A stretch of DNA of 64,000 nucleotides, taken from contig CM072885.1 in the NCBI GenBank assembly GCA_037013685.1, forward strand, positions 28,991,442-29,055,441, given 5' to 3'. Shown one piece after another: positions 21,817-34,600 of the stretch (position 1 is its first letter; each line of letters starts with the position of its first letter). The notes under the pieces were generated by a model. That model saw only the letters and a program-made list of their open reading frames with translations. It was not told the origin of the DNA and searched no databases. This DNA is from Acridotheres tristis. Taxonomy: Eukaryota; Chordata; Aves; Passeriformes; Sturnidae. The translations under genes and the position numbers were made by a program.

Positions 21817-24800
21817 CTTGACTCATTTTATAAGTAATCCTTTGTATAGTGTAACCAAAGCAAAAGAATTGTTTCCAAGTAATTTACTTCAGAATCATGA
21901 TGGTTTTATTTTCATTTGACAATATTAAAATGTCCTTATGCTCTGCCTTTTCGTGAATAGGATATTTATTAAATTGCAAAGAGGCTGAATTAAATTTTAA
22001 GCAGAAAAGGAGCAGAAGAATGAGCCATGTGTCCAACCATTAACCTAAGCACTGGAGGTGTGTTTTCCCTCTCAGGGTTTTCTTAATGGGGCAGTGGCAG
22101 CTAGTGGAGCAGTAACGAACTGTTGGACAGCAATGACATCTCTTAGGCCACTGCAGATCTTTGTGCAGTGAACACAAACTAAATCTCTACACCTAAAATA
22201 AATACATTTTTTTAGAGCAAGGCAACTAACAAGAATTTGAAAGCAGGATAAAAAAATCATGGAGATGAGATGAAAACATATTTTATCACTGCTTTCTCAA
22301 TGCAGAAAATAATTTCAGGTTAGGTATTAACTAAATGCTTGCTTTCTGGCAACAATTTGTATATTACTTCCTATACCTAGAACTTGCTCATAGCCACACC
22401 ATACACTCTATATTGCTTTTTGGGATAACATGAGGTAGTCTTCATTATAGATCTGACATAGCCATGAAATGTTTCTAACCCCTGTCTTATGGAATGGAGG
22501 AGTCCTTGAATGGGTGCTTTCTTTTGCTTACTCTTGTGCTAAGCATAGTAAAAGCATATGCCAAGCATTGACTAAATAGAGTTTCTTGAAACTTTTCTTT
22601 GTTCAGACAGAGAAGTATGAATGATCACTGAATGTGATTTCTTGTGCTCTGACACGTTTTAATTGATTTATTTCCATAACCTTGGATCATTCCTTTGTAA
22701 TAGTCATCTATCTTTAACTCATTAAAAAATTACTACACTTTTCCTCATAAACATGAATAACACTAACAGATACTTTAACTACCTGCACTCTCTCTATATG
22801 CTCCAAAAACTCTGGCATGTTATGACTTGTTCTCTGTTATTCTCAGGGAGCTCAGCAGAAGTTGTGGTTTAGAAAGACTACATGGAGAATGGTAAGTGTA
22901 TGACTGGGAAGCCACTGTTAGCCCACAGTTACCACCTAATATCAAATACTTTTTTTCTCTGTCTACATTGTTACCTAATTATGTCATTTTTATTGTTCAA
23001 TACTGTCTTAGGCATTCTCCTAACATTTTACTTTTATATTCTGAAAATGATCATTATTGCTAAAAATCTTTGCTATGTGCACTCGCACATACTGTACATT
23101 TAACCTTGTGTTGATACTTAGGCTTTCAGTCATATAAAATAGTCCAAAAAGTGCTCTGACCCGAGAGTAAAAAGCCATCATTTGATAATATTCTGGCTTT
23201 ACTGGAAATATGACTTACGCATTTTCCATCCCACCGCCTTCCACCTCCCAACCTGATCGTTGTTCCTCCTTCCCTTCAGGTTATTTTGACATTGATAACC
23301 ATGGACTATGCAGTAAATGCAGTAATTGAAAAGTAACCTTTTCCTGACCTCCAAAATAGAAAAAAGGTCTTTCTTTAACTTGGATCGTTCCATGGATTTT
23401 ATTTGATTCTTGATCCCTCAAATGTTGCACTGGTAAAACAGAATATTAAAGAGCTATTGAATGGAGTCTACCAGAGGCAACAAGGAGGTACGAAATTCAT
23501 CAACTGGTCTCATTTATTTCAGTGCCAGTATCGTGGAACTGTGATCTCAGTCTAATTCCTTAGACAAGTGGAATTCCTTCTTGCAACAAAGTATATTAAC
23601 CTTTATAATTCTGATTTTCATGGTCATATTTTGTCTCCCCTTTAGACCAATCACATCATTCCTAAAAGAGATACATCAAGTCATTAGAAAAGTGGCATGG
23701 GAGGTGAGAGCTCAAGTTTAAATTTTGCTCTGTCACAAATGTCTCATTCCTTTCAGACAAGCTGAAATTGGCTCCTTAATTTTGAAATAGTTTCTTAGCG
23801 TTGCATGAGGTGCATTTAGGGTGGTGTGGCATTGATGTACTGACAGGATGATGCTGAAAGGATAATTTCCTCAGTCTTCCTGCCTTGCTGGGTAAGCTTC
23901 TTGTGGCTTTAGCTGCGTAAGGGACTTATACACTAAGATGTGTGTAAAAGAAGCAGAAATAGCAAACTAGTGCAGAAGATTAAATGGTATCACCACTTTT
24001 GCCAGCAATAGCAGATCAGTTTTCCATTAACATTAAAATATGCCCTCAGTTACTCATTGATAAAATGGGAATTATAACACTTTCCTTCCTGTGTTGTTAT
24101 AAAGATAAACATATTAAAATCCATTATGTGTTTTTCGGTTACAGGGGCCAGTAGACAGTATCTAAAATATATTTTACTTATGAGCTTGAAAAAGAAATTA
24201 AATTATGATTCTCTATGATTATGTCCAGTGGGATTGTTTAAAAATTCATCTATTTTCCCTAATGATTTGGTTATTTAACTAAATCTCTGATAACTAAGGT
24301 TCATATTGCAATTTGCGTGGAGATGGACAGAGGTGAATTTGTAGCATTGATGTCTCAGAGAAGAGACCGACAGAAAGGATACGTGAGCTGAATTTTGCTT
24401 CCTCTGCTCCTGAGAACCTCTTCTTCCCCACCAACTTCTGTGCCTCCCATTGCCTTGTCCTGCCATCCAGGCTGAGATGGCACTTTCTGTTATGCTTGTT
24501 TAATCTTAATGAGTCATATTGATGACTGTATAGTCCTGGTCATTTGTGCCTTTGAAAATATGATGCAGAGAGACAATGTACAAAATCAGACACCATGGTG
24601 AAGATATTTTTACAATTCTAGATCTCTTCACATTATTGTATCCTTTTATCTCTGATTATTTGAGTTCACACTAAAATTTCACTGATTGCTAATGAAAGAG
24701 TTTCAAGATTTCAAGTTTCAAGTACATAAACTACTAAAAGACAATCCTTCTTATTCTCAGGAGTGGATGCTTTCTCTCTACTCTTTCTTTTTCTTTCATC

Positions 24801-26435
24801 ATATAGTTACATTAAAAATCATTTTGGCCAAATGTCTTCTGTAGATACTCTGAGACTTCTCAGAGCCCTTGAGAGAAATGCCTGGAAAATTAGTTCCATG
24901 TACATTTTAGGAAATCTTGCTAACATCTGCATTTTTCCATTAGAAATAGTTTCAAAGGCTACATAAAAACCCAAAGCCAAATGAGGCAAAGTTTAAGTGA
25001 GAAAACATGTGTGCAGTATTAAGCCAAGAAAAGGGAACAGTTACTTTGAGAAATCCAGACCTTCATTTGCAGTGCTTTTCAGAGAACATATTAGGAAGGA
25101 TAGGTCAAATTTTCATTTGGTGTAAATGTGTGCAGCTCTGCTGAAATCAATGAAACTTCCTTTAAATAGTTGAACACGAGATCTGGCCAACTTTCAGATT
25201 TCCAAATGTATATCAAAGAGCTGCAATGAAATGCTTAGCTATGTGTACTGAGAATGTGACATTTTGAAACTATTTAGATAGCACATACGGGGGAGAAAAT
25301 TAATAAAAACATTTAAATAATATTAAAAAAAAATATATAGTTTATACTTGCATCTGCTGATCCTTCCATGCTATTCTACCTTGATTTTTGATGAATAAAG
25401 TTCTATTTTCCCTGCTTGTTTTGAATCTGCTTCTTTCTCCCTGGAACTTTGCATCTGAAGACCTGGGATTGTGTTGACATCATCAGAGACAGCACTTGGA
25501 ATTGTTGAGAGAGAAAAAAAGAGTTGCACAAATTAAAAGTGATTTCCTGAGACAAGGTTAAGAGAGAATATAAAACAGTTTTTAATTTGGCCTCAAGACT
25601 GCACAAAGACAGATTTTTAAAGCATTGCCTCATTTTTCAGGCCTTTGTTTTCAAGCACAAATAAAGTCTCTCTTTAAATGCTTTTTCTTCTCTTTGATTC
25701 ATTTATGTGAGCGAAGTCAAAATTATCAGAAATCAGAATTCTCTCTTCAGGTCCAATCCAGGAGGCAGGACACAAACTCAACATGCTAAAGCAAAGTGAA
25801 TCTATTGTTGCATCTCTCCCAGCAGCAGACAAAATACAGCAACCAAGTCTATTGTCTTTGAGTAACACCTTTACTTCTAAATTTTAAATTTTTATTATTC
25901 AAACTTTATTGGCTCAATCAGACTCACCCTGGGACATTAATTAGAACTGATTCAATATAAAACTTTTGCAAACCTGTCTTAAAGATATCTAGTTTCTCTT
26001 TAAACTTTCTTTTTTCTACCTGAAAAAAATAACAAGTTTTGTAGTAGAAAAAGGAAATAAAATAAACCCAAAGATTTTTAGTTCATAATATCGTTTAAAA
26101 AAATTCCACCTTGAATTTTTCCTTTGTATTCTAACACCTCATACTTTTGTCTTTAGTTCTCTCTGTTTTTCTTGGATGTTTCTCTAGTCTTTCTACAGCA
26201 TTACTTTCCCATGGAAAATGCTGGGGATTTCACATAATTCCATCTGCCAAAATAATCAGCAGCTAACCTAATGTGCACCTTGAAGTGCCATCCTAAAACT
26301 AAGCTTTTAATTTAATCTTTGCAAAAACCTACAATCTCCAAATCCTTGGAAATTGCCCTTCCAACTGTATTTTAATTGAAATTCTATCAAGAAGATCGAG
26401 GGGAGAAGGAAAAAAACCTCAGACTGGTAAACTGC
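21817..26435. other. Anonymous AT-rich DNA
   Basis: No gene, RNA or retroelement recognised. All frames are under 76 codons. Confidence 0.55.
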
Positions 26436-26497
26436 GATCATAAGATCATAGAATCATTAAGGTTGGAAAAGACCTCCAAGATTACCAATTTCAACTA
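26436..26497 (-). mobile_element. CR1 retrotransposon 3' tail, short fragment
   Basis: Starts gatcataagatcatagaatc and continues into ttggaaaagacctcca, the reverse complement of a CR1 3' end with its octamer repeats. Strongly 5'-truncated. The sequence from 26498 is not clearly CR1. Confidence 0.75.
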
Positions 26498-27781
26498 TAT
26501 TTAGTAATTTCATCTCCCTGGCAGCCCACCAACAGGCTGTGAATCCCTTGTGCCACTAGAAGTTTTCCTAGTGGGCAATGCAGGAGCCTTAATGTCTGGG
26601 GAATTGGAGAGCAAGAGAATCTGGAAGCCAGAGTCAAAGGGACTTTGGCTGTGTGCCTGGAAGGCTTCCCAGAAGATGGAAGTTTCTGGCAGGGTTGCCT
26701 TGGGTGAATACGCTGACAGCAAGCTGTGCAAATCTCCATCTGAAATCCACCTGGTGGTAATCAGAATTGATTTATTGCAGTGAAACATCTTGGATATTTT
26801 CTGAGGGAAATAATTGAGATGCGTTCCTGCCTTCTCCCCTTGATGTTAGCTCTGTCTGCATTGCAGCATTTTGGCAGCTCTGTGGGAAGGTGTGTGTGCA
26901 AGCGCAGGTCTCAGTGGCCAGCAGAGCTCCTGCCATGGCTGGCCCCAGTGCTGTGAGGCTATAGGCATGGGAATGTTGACCCCTTTCATCTCCTACTTCT
27001 TCCCCACTGACTGACTTGGCAGGAGAGAGTCAGAAGGGAAGACAGATTCATCAGAAGTTTTTTCAGGGTGCCTCATGGTAATCAGGTCAGGAGGAAGAAG
27101 GAAAATAGGAGAGAATACTAAAAGGCTGACTGTAGCTCTGGAGGGTTCTATTCAGCATGACAAGACTGAGAGAAAACAATAGAAAATTGATATTGTAATA
27201 TGAAGTGAGGATAGTCTTACACTTTTCCTGAGGAATTCTCACCATTGCCTGACCACAGTAAAGTAGCTCATATCTTTTACTTTTACAGGATGTGTCACTT
27301 GAGGAAGTCCTCAGCACCTGGCAGCTGTAGAAGTCAGGGTGACAAGGTGGCTTCCTGCCTGCCTGGGGACATTCTCTGGTGTTTCTGCTTGTTTTCTTGT
27401 GGTTTACCCCTAGAAGCTGAATTATAATGAATACTAAGTCAGCATGCTATCAGTGGTACGGAGCTGGGTGTAGGAACAGAAGATAGAGAAGGGATGGGGG
27501 AATGGGAGAAGACATCCTCTCTTTTTGCCTTCCTACCACAGATGTTTAACAAGTTAAGAAACGAGGTTCTTGCAGACACTCTAATGTTTTACTTTTACTA
27601 CACTTTTACTACTAAGGTGGTTCTCAGATAAATAAACAAACAAACAAACAAACAAACAAATAAATAAATTTATTGAATAACAAACTGGAATCCTCAAGGA
27701 AACCAGAAACAGACAAAATGTAAGTGACTGCCTTATTTTTTAGAAGACGAGTAGCTCAAAAATATATTATCAAAGCTGTGC
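26498..27781. other. Anonymous DNA with an (AAAC)n microsatellite
   Basis: No gene recognised. A run of aaac units passing into aaat units lies at 27628-27670. Overlapping frames of 77-92 codons on both strands at 26490-26790 have no domain. Confidence 0.5.
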
Positions 27782-27786
27782 AATGT

Positions 27787-28075
27787 TGTTGGGAGCCTTT
27801 CTCTTTCTGAGGAATTTCACCCATTGTTATGCTAAGTATTTGTGGCTACACCCTAGCTAGTAACAGTTTCTTTCGAAAGGGGTGGGGAGAGGGGGAACAC
27901 TGGAAAGGAGAGGTGGGAGCAGCTGCCTGCTCTCTCGCTCTCTCACTCACTCATGGAGTCAGAGGAAGGCGGCCGGTGCTGCTACCTACCACCCTCCCTG
28001 CCATCCCAATGCCAGGAGCCACGTTCCCTGCTGTCAGACATCGCCCTGCTGCCTTCCCGCTTCATCCTCCTACCT
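27787..28075 (+). repeat. ERV-L 5' LTR, truncated at its 3' side
   Basis: Starts TGTTGGGAG and aligns with the start of the LTR at 30917, with indels near the left end. Similarity stops at 28075, where a 17-base palindrome begins and the sequence passes directly into pol. Confidence 0.88.
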
Positions 28076-28085
28076 TCAGGACTCC

Positions 28086-29899
28086 TGAAGGTGGAAGAGC
28101 AACAGGTGCCAATTGTTACCTCAACAGTGCACCGCCAGCAGTACCAGACGAATAGAGATGCCGTGATCCCCATACACAAGATGATCCGTGAGCTGGAGAG
28201 CCAAGGGGTGGTCAGCAAAACCCACTCACCCTTCAACAGCCCCATCTGGCCTGTGCGTAAATCTGAAGGAGAATGGAGACTGACAGTGGATTATCGTGCA
28301 TTGAATGAGGTGACTCCACCGCTGAGCACTGCTGTGCCGGACATGCTGGAACTGCAGTACGAGCTGGAGTCCAAGGCAGCCAAGTGGTACGCCACCATTG
28401 ACATTGCCAATGCATTCTTCTCCATTCCTCTGGCACTATGTAGGCCTCAGTTTGCTTTCACCTGGAGGGATGTGCAGTGCACCTGGAACTGACTGCCCCA
28501 GGGTTGGAAACACAGCCCCACCATCTGTCATGGATTGATCCAGGCTACACTGGAGAAGGGTGGAGCTCCAGAACATCTGCAGTACATTGATGACATCATT
28601 GTGTGGGGGGACACAGCAATGGAGGTATTTCAGAAAGGAGAAAAGATCATTGAGATTCTGCTGGGAGTTGGCTTCGCCATTAAAAAGAGCAAAGTCAAAG
28701 GGCCTGCCCAAGAGATCCAGTTCCTGGGAGTAAAGTGGCAAGATGGACAGTGCCAGATTCCCAGTGAGGTCATCAATAGGATCACTGCAATGTCTCCACC
28801 AACCAGCAAGAAGGAAACACAAGCTTTCCTAGGTGCTGTAGGGTTTTGGAGAATGCACATTCCTGAGTACAGCCAGATTGTGAGCCCTCTTTACCTGGTC
28901 ACCCGCAAGAAGAACAATTTCCACTGAGGCCCTGAGCAGCAGCAAGCCTTTGCCCAGAGCAAGCAGGAGATTGCTCATGCGGTAGCCCTTGGCCCAGTCA
29001 GAATGGGACCAGAAGTGAGGAACACAATTTACTCTGCAGCCGGGAACCATGGTCTGTCCTGGAGCCTTTGGCGAAAGGTGCCTGGTGAGACACGAGGCTG
29101 ACGACTGGGATTCCGGAGCCGAATTTACAGAGGGTCCAAAGGCAACTACACTCCAACAGAGAAGGAGATCCTGGCTGCCTATGAAGGAATTCAAGCCACC
29201 TCAGAGGTGACTGGCATAGAAGCACAACTCCTCCTGGCACCCCAACTACCGGTGCTGTGGTGGATGTTTAAAGGAAAGGTTCTCTAGACTTACCATGCCA
29301 CTGACGCCACATGGAGCAAGTGGATTGCCCTTATAACACAATGCACCCGTATTGGAAACCCAAATCGCCCTGGGATTTTGGAGATAATTATCAACTGGCT
29401 GGAAGGTGAAAACTTTGCTCTCACCAATGAAGAGGAACAGGAAGAAGTGACATGGGCCGAAGAAGCCCCACCGTATAACCAACTGCCAGCAGATGAAACA
29501 CGCTATGCTCTTTTCACTGATGGTTCCTGCCACATTGTGGGGATGAACCGGAAGTGGAAAGCAGCCGTATGGAGCCCCACACGACAGGTTGCACAAGCTA
29601 CCGAAGGAGAAGGTGGATCGAGTCAACTTGCTGAACTCAAAGCTGTTCAGCTGGCCCTGGACATTGCTGAAAGAGAGAAGTGGCCAAAACTCTACCTTTA
29701 CACTGACTCATGGATGGTAGCCAATGCTCTGTGGGGTTGGCTGGAGGGATGGAAAAAGGCTGACTGGCAACTTAGGGGAAAACCAATCTAGGCTGCTGAT
29801 GAATGGAAAGACATTGCCACCTGGGTAGAGAAGCTGCCTGTGAAAGTCCGTCACGTAGATGCCCATGTCCCCAAGAGTCAGGCAAATGAGGAGCACTGA
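28086..29899 (+). pseudogene. pol: ERV-L pol: reverse transcriptase and RNase H, degraded
   Basis: Reverse transcriptase then RNase H in one frame. RT shows SPFNSPIWPV, LTVDYRALN, the motif A segment TIDIANAFF and the active site YIDD (28583-28594), the form seen in ERV-L rather than the YMDD of class II elements. RNase H shows TDGS, a conserved Glu region and YTDSW. In-frame stops are TGA at 28490-28492, 28925-28927 and 29099-29101, TAG at 29285-29287 and 29789-29791, and TGA at 29897-29899. The first open piece starts at an ATG inside the LTR (27953), so the deletion made a 179-codon LTR-pol chimeric frame, probably by chance. Confidence 0.9.
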
Positions 29900-29946
29900 T
29901 ACAATGAGCAGGTAGATCAGGCTGCACAGATAGAGGCAACACAAGG

Positions 29947-30740
29947 GAGAGTTGTTCCTGGCTCAATGGGCCCATGATGCCTCAGGCCACCAGGGCAGAG
30001 ATGCCACCTATAAGTGGGCACGAGACCGAGGGGTGGATCTAACCATGGACAGTATTTCTCAAGTTATCCATGACTGTGAGACGTGCGCTGCCATCAAGCA
30101 AGCCAAGTGGGTCAAGCCCCTCTGGTATGGGGGGCGATGGGCCAAATATAAGTATGGAGAGGCCTGGCAGATTGACTATATCACACTGCCTCAGACTTGC
30201 CAAGGTAAGTACTATGTGCTGACCATGGTGGAAGCCACCACTGGATGGTTGGAGACCTACCCTGTGCCTCATGCCACTGCTCAGAGCACCATCCTGGGCC
30301 TGGAAAAACAATTTCTTTGGAGACATGGTACCCCTGAGAGAATTGAATCAGACAGTGGGAATCATTTCAAGAATAGCCCTATAAGCACATGGGCTAGAGA
30401 ACACGGCATTGAGTGGGTGTAGCATATCCCCTACCATGCACCAGCTGCAGGGAAAGTTGAACAGTGCAATGGCCTGCTTAAAACCACCTTGAAGGCACTG
30501 GGTGCGGGAACTTTCAAGAACTGGGAGATTAATCTACCAAAGGCCACATGTTTAGTGAACACCCGAGATTTCAGTAACCGAGCAGGCCCTGCGCAATCTG
30601 AGCCCTTGGGAATATCAGATGGAGATAAGGTTCCAGTGGTACACATGAGAGGTATGCTAGGAAAAACTGTTTGGGTGAATCCTGCCTCCAGCAAAGACAA
30701 TCCCATCCATGGAGTTGTATTCACTCAGGGACCAGGCTGA
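29947..30740 (+). pseudogene. pol: ERV-L pol: integrase, one stop
   Basis: Integrase in a frame shifted from RNase H near 29945. The zinc domain shows HDASGH and CETC. The core shows D in WQIDYI and D in SDSGNHF, then a TAG at 30420-30422, then the Glu in GKVEQCNG. The D-to-E gap is 35 positions if the stop is counted. A C-terminal domain with GKTVWVNP ends at a stop near 30740. No env frame lies between here and the 3' LTR. Confidence 0.88.
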
Positions 30741-30904
30741 ACCGGCTGAGTGATGCAAAAGAATGGAGAGACCCGATGCATACCCCAAGGAGACCTTGTT
30801 TTAGGGTGAAGTACCTATGGTACTGTGCCTGTATCTGTAAGTGCATGTATGTATATAATGTAACGTTTTTAATTTGATGTAACATACTGGTATGAGAAAA
30901 ATTC

Positions 30905-30916
30905 AGGGGTGGATAA
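30905..30916 (+). promoter_or_regulatory. ERV-L polypurine tract
   Basis: AGGGGTGGATAA immediately before the TGTTGGGAG start of the 3' LTR. It is purine-rich with two T, in the right place for the plus-strand primer. Confidence 0.6.
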
Positions 30917-31632
30917 TGTTGGGAGTTGGATTTTTTCCTTTCTCTTTCTGTGGAATTTTTCCCATTGTTATGCTAAGTATTTGTGGCTACACCCTAGCTC
31001 AGATAGCTTAAGGTAACAGTTTCTCTCGAACAGGGTGCGGAGAGGGGGAACACTGGAGAGGTGGAGAGAGGGGCCTGCTCTCTCGCTCTCTCGCTCTCTT
31101 GCTGGAGTCAGAGGAAGGCGGCCGGTGCTGCTTCCTACCACCCTCCCCACCATCCCAGTGCCGGGAGCCACGTTCCCTGCTGTCAGACATCGCCCTGCTG
31201 CCTTCCCGCTTCATCCTCCTACCTCCGGGCACCGTGCCGAGCACCACGACCGACACCGTGAGGGGGGAGCGGCTCCTCCATCCCTCTCAGCCCTGGGCCG
31301 CTGCCGCCATCCCCCAGCCCCTTCAGCTGCGCGGGCCCTGCCCTGCCCACAGCACCGGGAACTGAGCGCAGGGAGAGGCCTTGGCCAAAGGGACTGGAAC
31401 TGAGCTATGCTGTTCTTTTTTGTTGTCAATTTTTATAGCTGTTGTTGTTTCTTTTGTTTGCCCTGTTAGATATATTAGTAAAGAACTGTTATTCCTACCT
31501 CCCATATCTTTTGCCTGAGAGACTCTGATTCTAAAACTATAGTAACTGGGAAGGGAAGGGGTTGCACTCTCCATCTCAGGGAAGGGGCTCTTGCCTTTTT
31601 CTTAGCAAATACCTGTCTTTCAAACCAAGAGA
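30917..31632 (+). repeat. ERV-L 3' LTR, complete
   Basis: 716 bp from TGTTGGGAG to CCAAGAGA. The normal terminal CA appears as GA, a likely point mutation, because the AATGT duplication follows directly. It contains CTCTCTCG repeats near 31080, a CpG-rich part (about 31220-31370) and AGTAAA at 31477-31482 as a probable poly(A) signal. Confidence 0.85.
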
Positions 31633-31637
31633 AATGT

Positions 31638-34600
31638 CTATACTCATCTGATAATATAATATATTGAAGATACTTTTCCAAAGCAATTCCTTCTTCACAC
31701 AGTTTAGACTTCAGTTCCTTCCTGTTTTCCAGTTAATAAACATTTCCATAAAAAAACTAAAATCTACTTTTGCGATCTTGGCAGTAGTTTAAAGTATTCC
31801 TTGGTTTTTTAAAATGATTTTTGGTTTTTTTTTTTTTTTTTTTATGGTACAAAATTAGTGGGAAAGGGTCTGAGATCTGGCTCAAAGGATTCTTGCCAGG
31901 AGAGAATCTGGCCCACTGCATTACATATAGATCTTCTTTATAGAGTTCCTCTGAATACACTCTGGTGTGCTAAGTTCTGTATATCTCTATAGCTACAGTA
32001 AAACAGAAGTAACAAATAATTTCATTATTTTCTATTAACTATATCACTAAAATTCATTTTTATTCATGCACCTCAAGGAGTTTGATGCCAGGAAGAACCA
32101 GAAGTCCTAATCACATTTTTTAGACAGTATTATATTTTTCTCAGGGCAAGTCATTAAGTATTATAGTGAGAAGACTCTGAGGCTTTAATCAGATTGCTTA
32201 GTAAATTGATGTAAAACCCATCAAATCTAATTTAACTTTAACCTCCTGTGACAGAGGAGCAGAAAAATGTACTCCAAACTATTCATTTCTAGAAGCTTGT
32301 ATCTGATAAATTTCAGTGTAGTAAGAAAGCAGAGTCTCAGTGAGTTAAAATTTGCTTGCATAATCAGGAAATGTGCTTGTAAAGGCTAGAAATCAGCAGG
32401 TGATGCATTTCACTACTTTTTCAATATCTCAGCCATTCTGGAACATATCAGCCAGAACCACAGCAGTTAATGAGAGACACCTCTCTTTTTGCAGAGTTCA
32501 GCATTCATCATGGCATGCATTAAGATGTTCCTGAGAATGCCAGGGTTTAGCAGCCCGTCCTGTGTGCTGACATAATTCTGTTATTGATTTCTGCCATCCT
32601 GCACTATCAAGAGCTAATTTTCCATTGCATTCCAAGGACAGCACAGCAGGCAGGGACGCTGCAGCATAGAAAGGAGACAAATTGAGAGAACATACTTAGT
32701 TTACTGCACATTATGATACCCTGTGTGCAACTGGGACCTTTGAGAGTTCACTCCTCTTATGGCATACAAAAACTGAAAACAGCAGAATGTTCAAGTAATC
32801 AGGAGAGGGTAGGAGAGACAATATGTGCTGTTAGGTGGAAAAAACATTGTTACTTGTAGCTTTGCCCAAAAATCTAACCTTCAGCTAAGTCAACCAGAAC
32901 ATTCAAGTTGCAATTACTTTTTGTTGCAAAGAAAAGGGGGTAGTGACCCCCTCAGGTGGATGCTGGCCAGTGCTCTAACATTTTTATTCACTCCCAAAAC
33001 AGTGATGTGCATACACTATGTTCACAATACTGGAATTTAGGACAACAATGAAGTGTTCAGGGAAGAAGTCAGTGCCTCCAGGAATGCAACTGCTTGAAGT
33101 CTGGATCAGGCAAATATTTCAAAACTACTGCAATTTGAAATTTGGACTGGAGATATGATAGAGCTTGTATCTGTTTATTTCTCATTGCACACAGTAGCCA
33201 AATTGATGTAGGAAGTGGCACTATGAAAAAAATAGCCTGGCTAGTATCTCTCAGGGAAATGAAACACATTGGTTTGAAGCAGCTACCGTTTGGGTTGGTA
33301 GTTGTTAAAGAGAACAGAGCTCACTCTCCCTGCTTCTGTCCCCTTCATCACTGTTTTGCTATCTTACATTGCAAGAAAAATACCTCAGAGATTTAATGTC
33401 AATCTAGAGCTTCCTTTAAGCAGTTACAAGAACACCTGGTATCACGAGCAAAAATCTTCTACGAAACTGGAAGATACTCAAAATAGAGTTCTGTCTCTTT
33501 ATGAAAGTGAATGCTGCCAGGGGATTTTTATTTCAATTTTGCTGATGTAGAGACTCTAGACTTCTTTAATATTAAAGCATACTAAATAGCTATCTAGGGT
33601 GGCACTAAATGGCATAATAACCAAGGTACACTTACACAGTGAACTTGTGAAAGTTTTTTGCTTTGTGTGAAAAAAAATGAGTTGATGAAGCAACTCTGAG
33701 TACATTTATAATACACTTTGGTCTGTAAAGTCAAATATACAATCTGTAGAGCATTGTGGACTCTGACATCAGGTATAATGAGGATCAGTAAGTGAAAAAA
33801 GTTTTGTTACAATCTCATGAAATAAAAGTATAAAATCCCTCTGAGAGTCTGCCAGATTATGGAGCAGAATCAGAACAGATTGTGTTGCCAAAGAGAAAAT
33901 CATAGGAATGGTAAACAAAAGAAAGGAGAAGACTACAAAGTGAGGCAACATGTATGAATGTGTGAAAGAAAACACAAACTAAACATTTTCAGACGTTGGA
34001 CAGAACTGAAAAAACAAACAAAAAACCAAACAAACTTGCAAAAGAAATTAAATTACTTGAAAGAATACCTGGTAAATATATTGTTAGCTGAGATACAAGC
34101 TGGAAAATAACTGAAATTTTTATTACTTGTTATATGGCTAGTGCAAATGTAACTAGTGCAAATGTTATGAGAATGAGAATGTTATAAGAAGGTCTTATAT
34201 TTAAAGATATGCATGCTTCTCTCTGTTAACTATAAATCAGTTCTAGAGGACCACATCATGTGAAAATGTTTAAATTGGAGATATAATGAGGTAAGGACTC
34301 CCTAAAACAGGTGCTATGTATTAATATCAGGAGTCCATTAAAACAAAAACAAAAATAGAATTTAAACCAAAAGAAATTTAGGCATAGTAAGGAAAAGAAA
34401 AATTCCCTGGAAAATTAAATATTCCCTGCAAAGAATTACAAGATAAAAATGTTAAGTGTTGTCAAAGAATGTGAATGAAATGGAAAAAAATTACTAGTCC
34501 ATTATTATGTGAGTAGGTAAGTTTAATAACACTGTTATTCTCCTGTCCAGGACTAGACACATTTGCTTGCATGCACTAGTGAAAAATTGCATCTCATTTT

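Larger units (their letters stand above)
27782..31637 (+). mobile_element. ERV-L provirus, 5' half deleted
   Basis: A class III (ERV-L) provirus flanked by AATGT at 27782-27786 and 31633-31637, the 5-bp duplication expected for ERV-L. It has a partial 5' LTR (27787-28075), a degraded pol from within RT through integrase, a purine-rich tract and a complete 3' LTR (30917-31632). The rest of the 5' LTR, the primer site, gag and the start of pol are missing, and no env is present, as usual for ERV-L. The first 289 bases of the two LTRs differ by many substitutions and several indels, so it looks older than the class II provirus. Confidence 0.9.

Noticed and set aside
27628..27670. AAAC array as a CRISPR-like or regulatory repeat
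   Set aside because: Simple microsatellite with no spacers; the host is a vertebrate.
31035..31403. 122-codon frame in the ERV-L 3' LTR
   Set aside because: GC-rich LTR sequence; the matching part of the 5' LTR reads into pol instead, so no conserved product.
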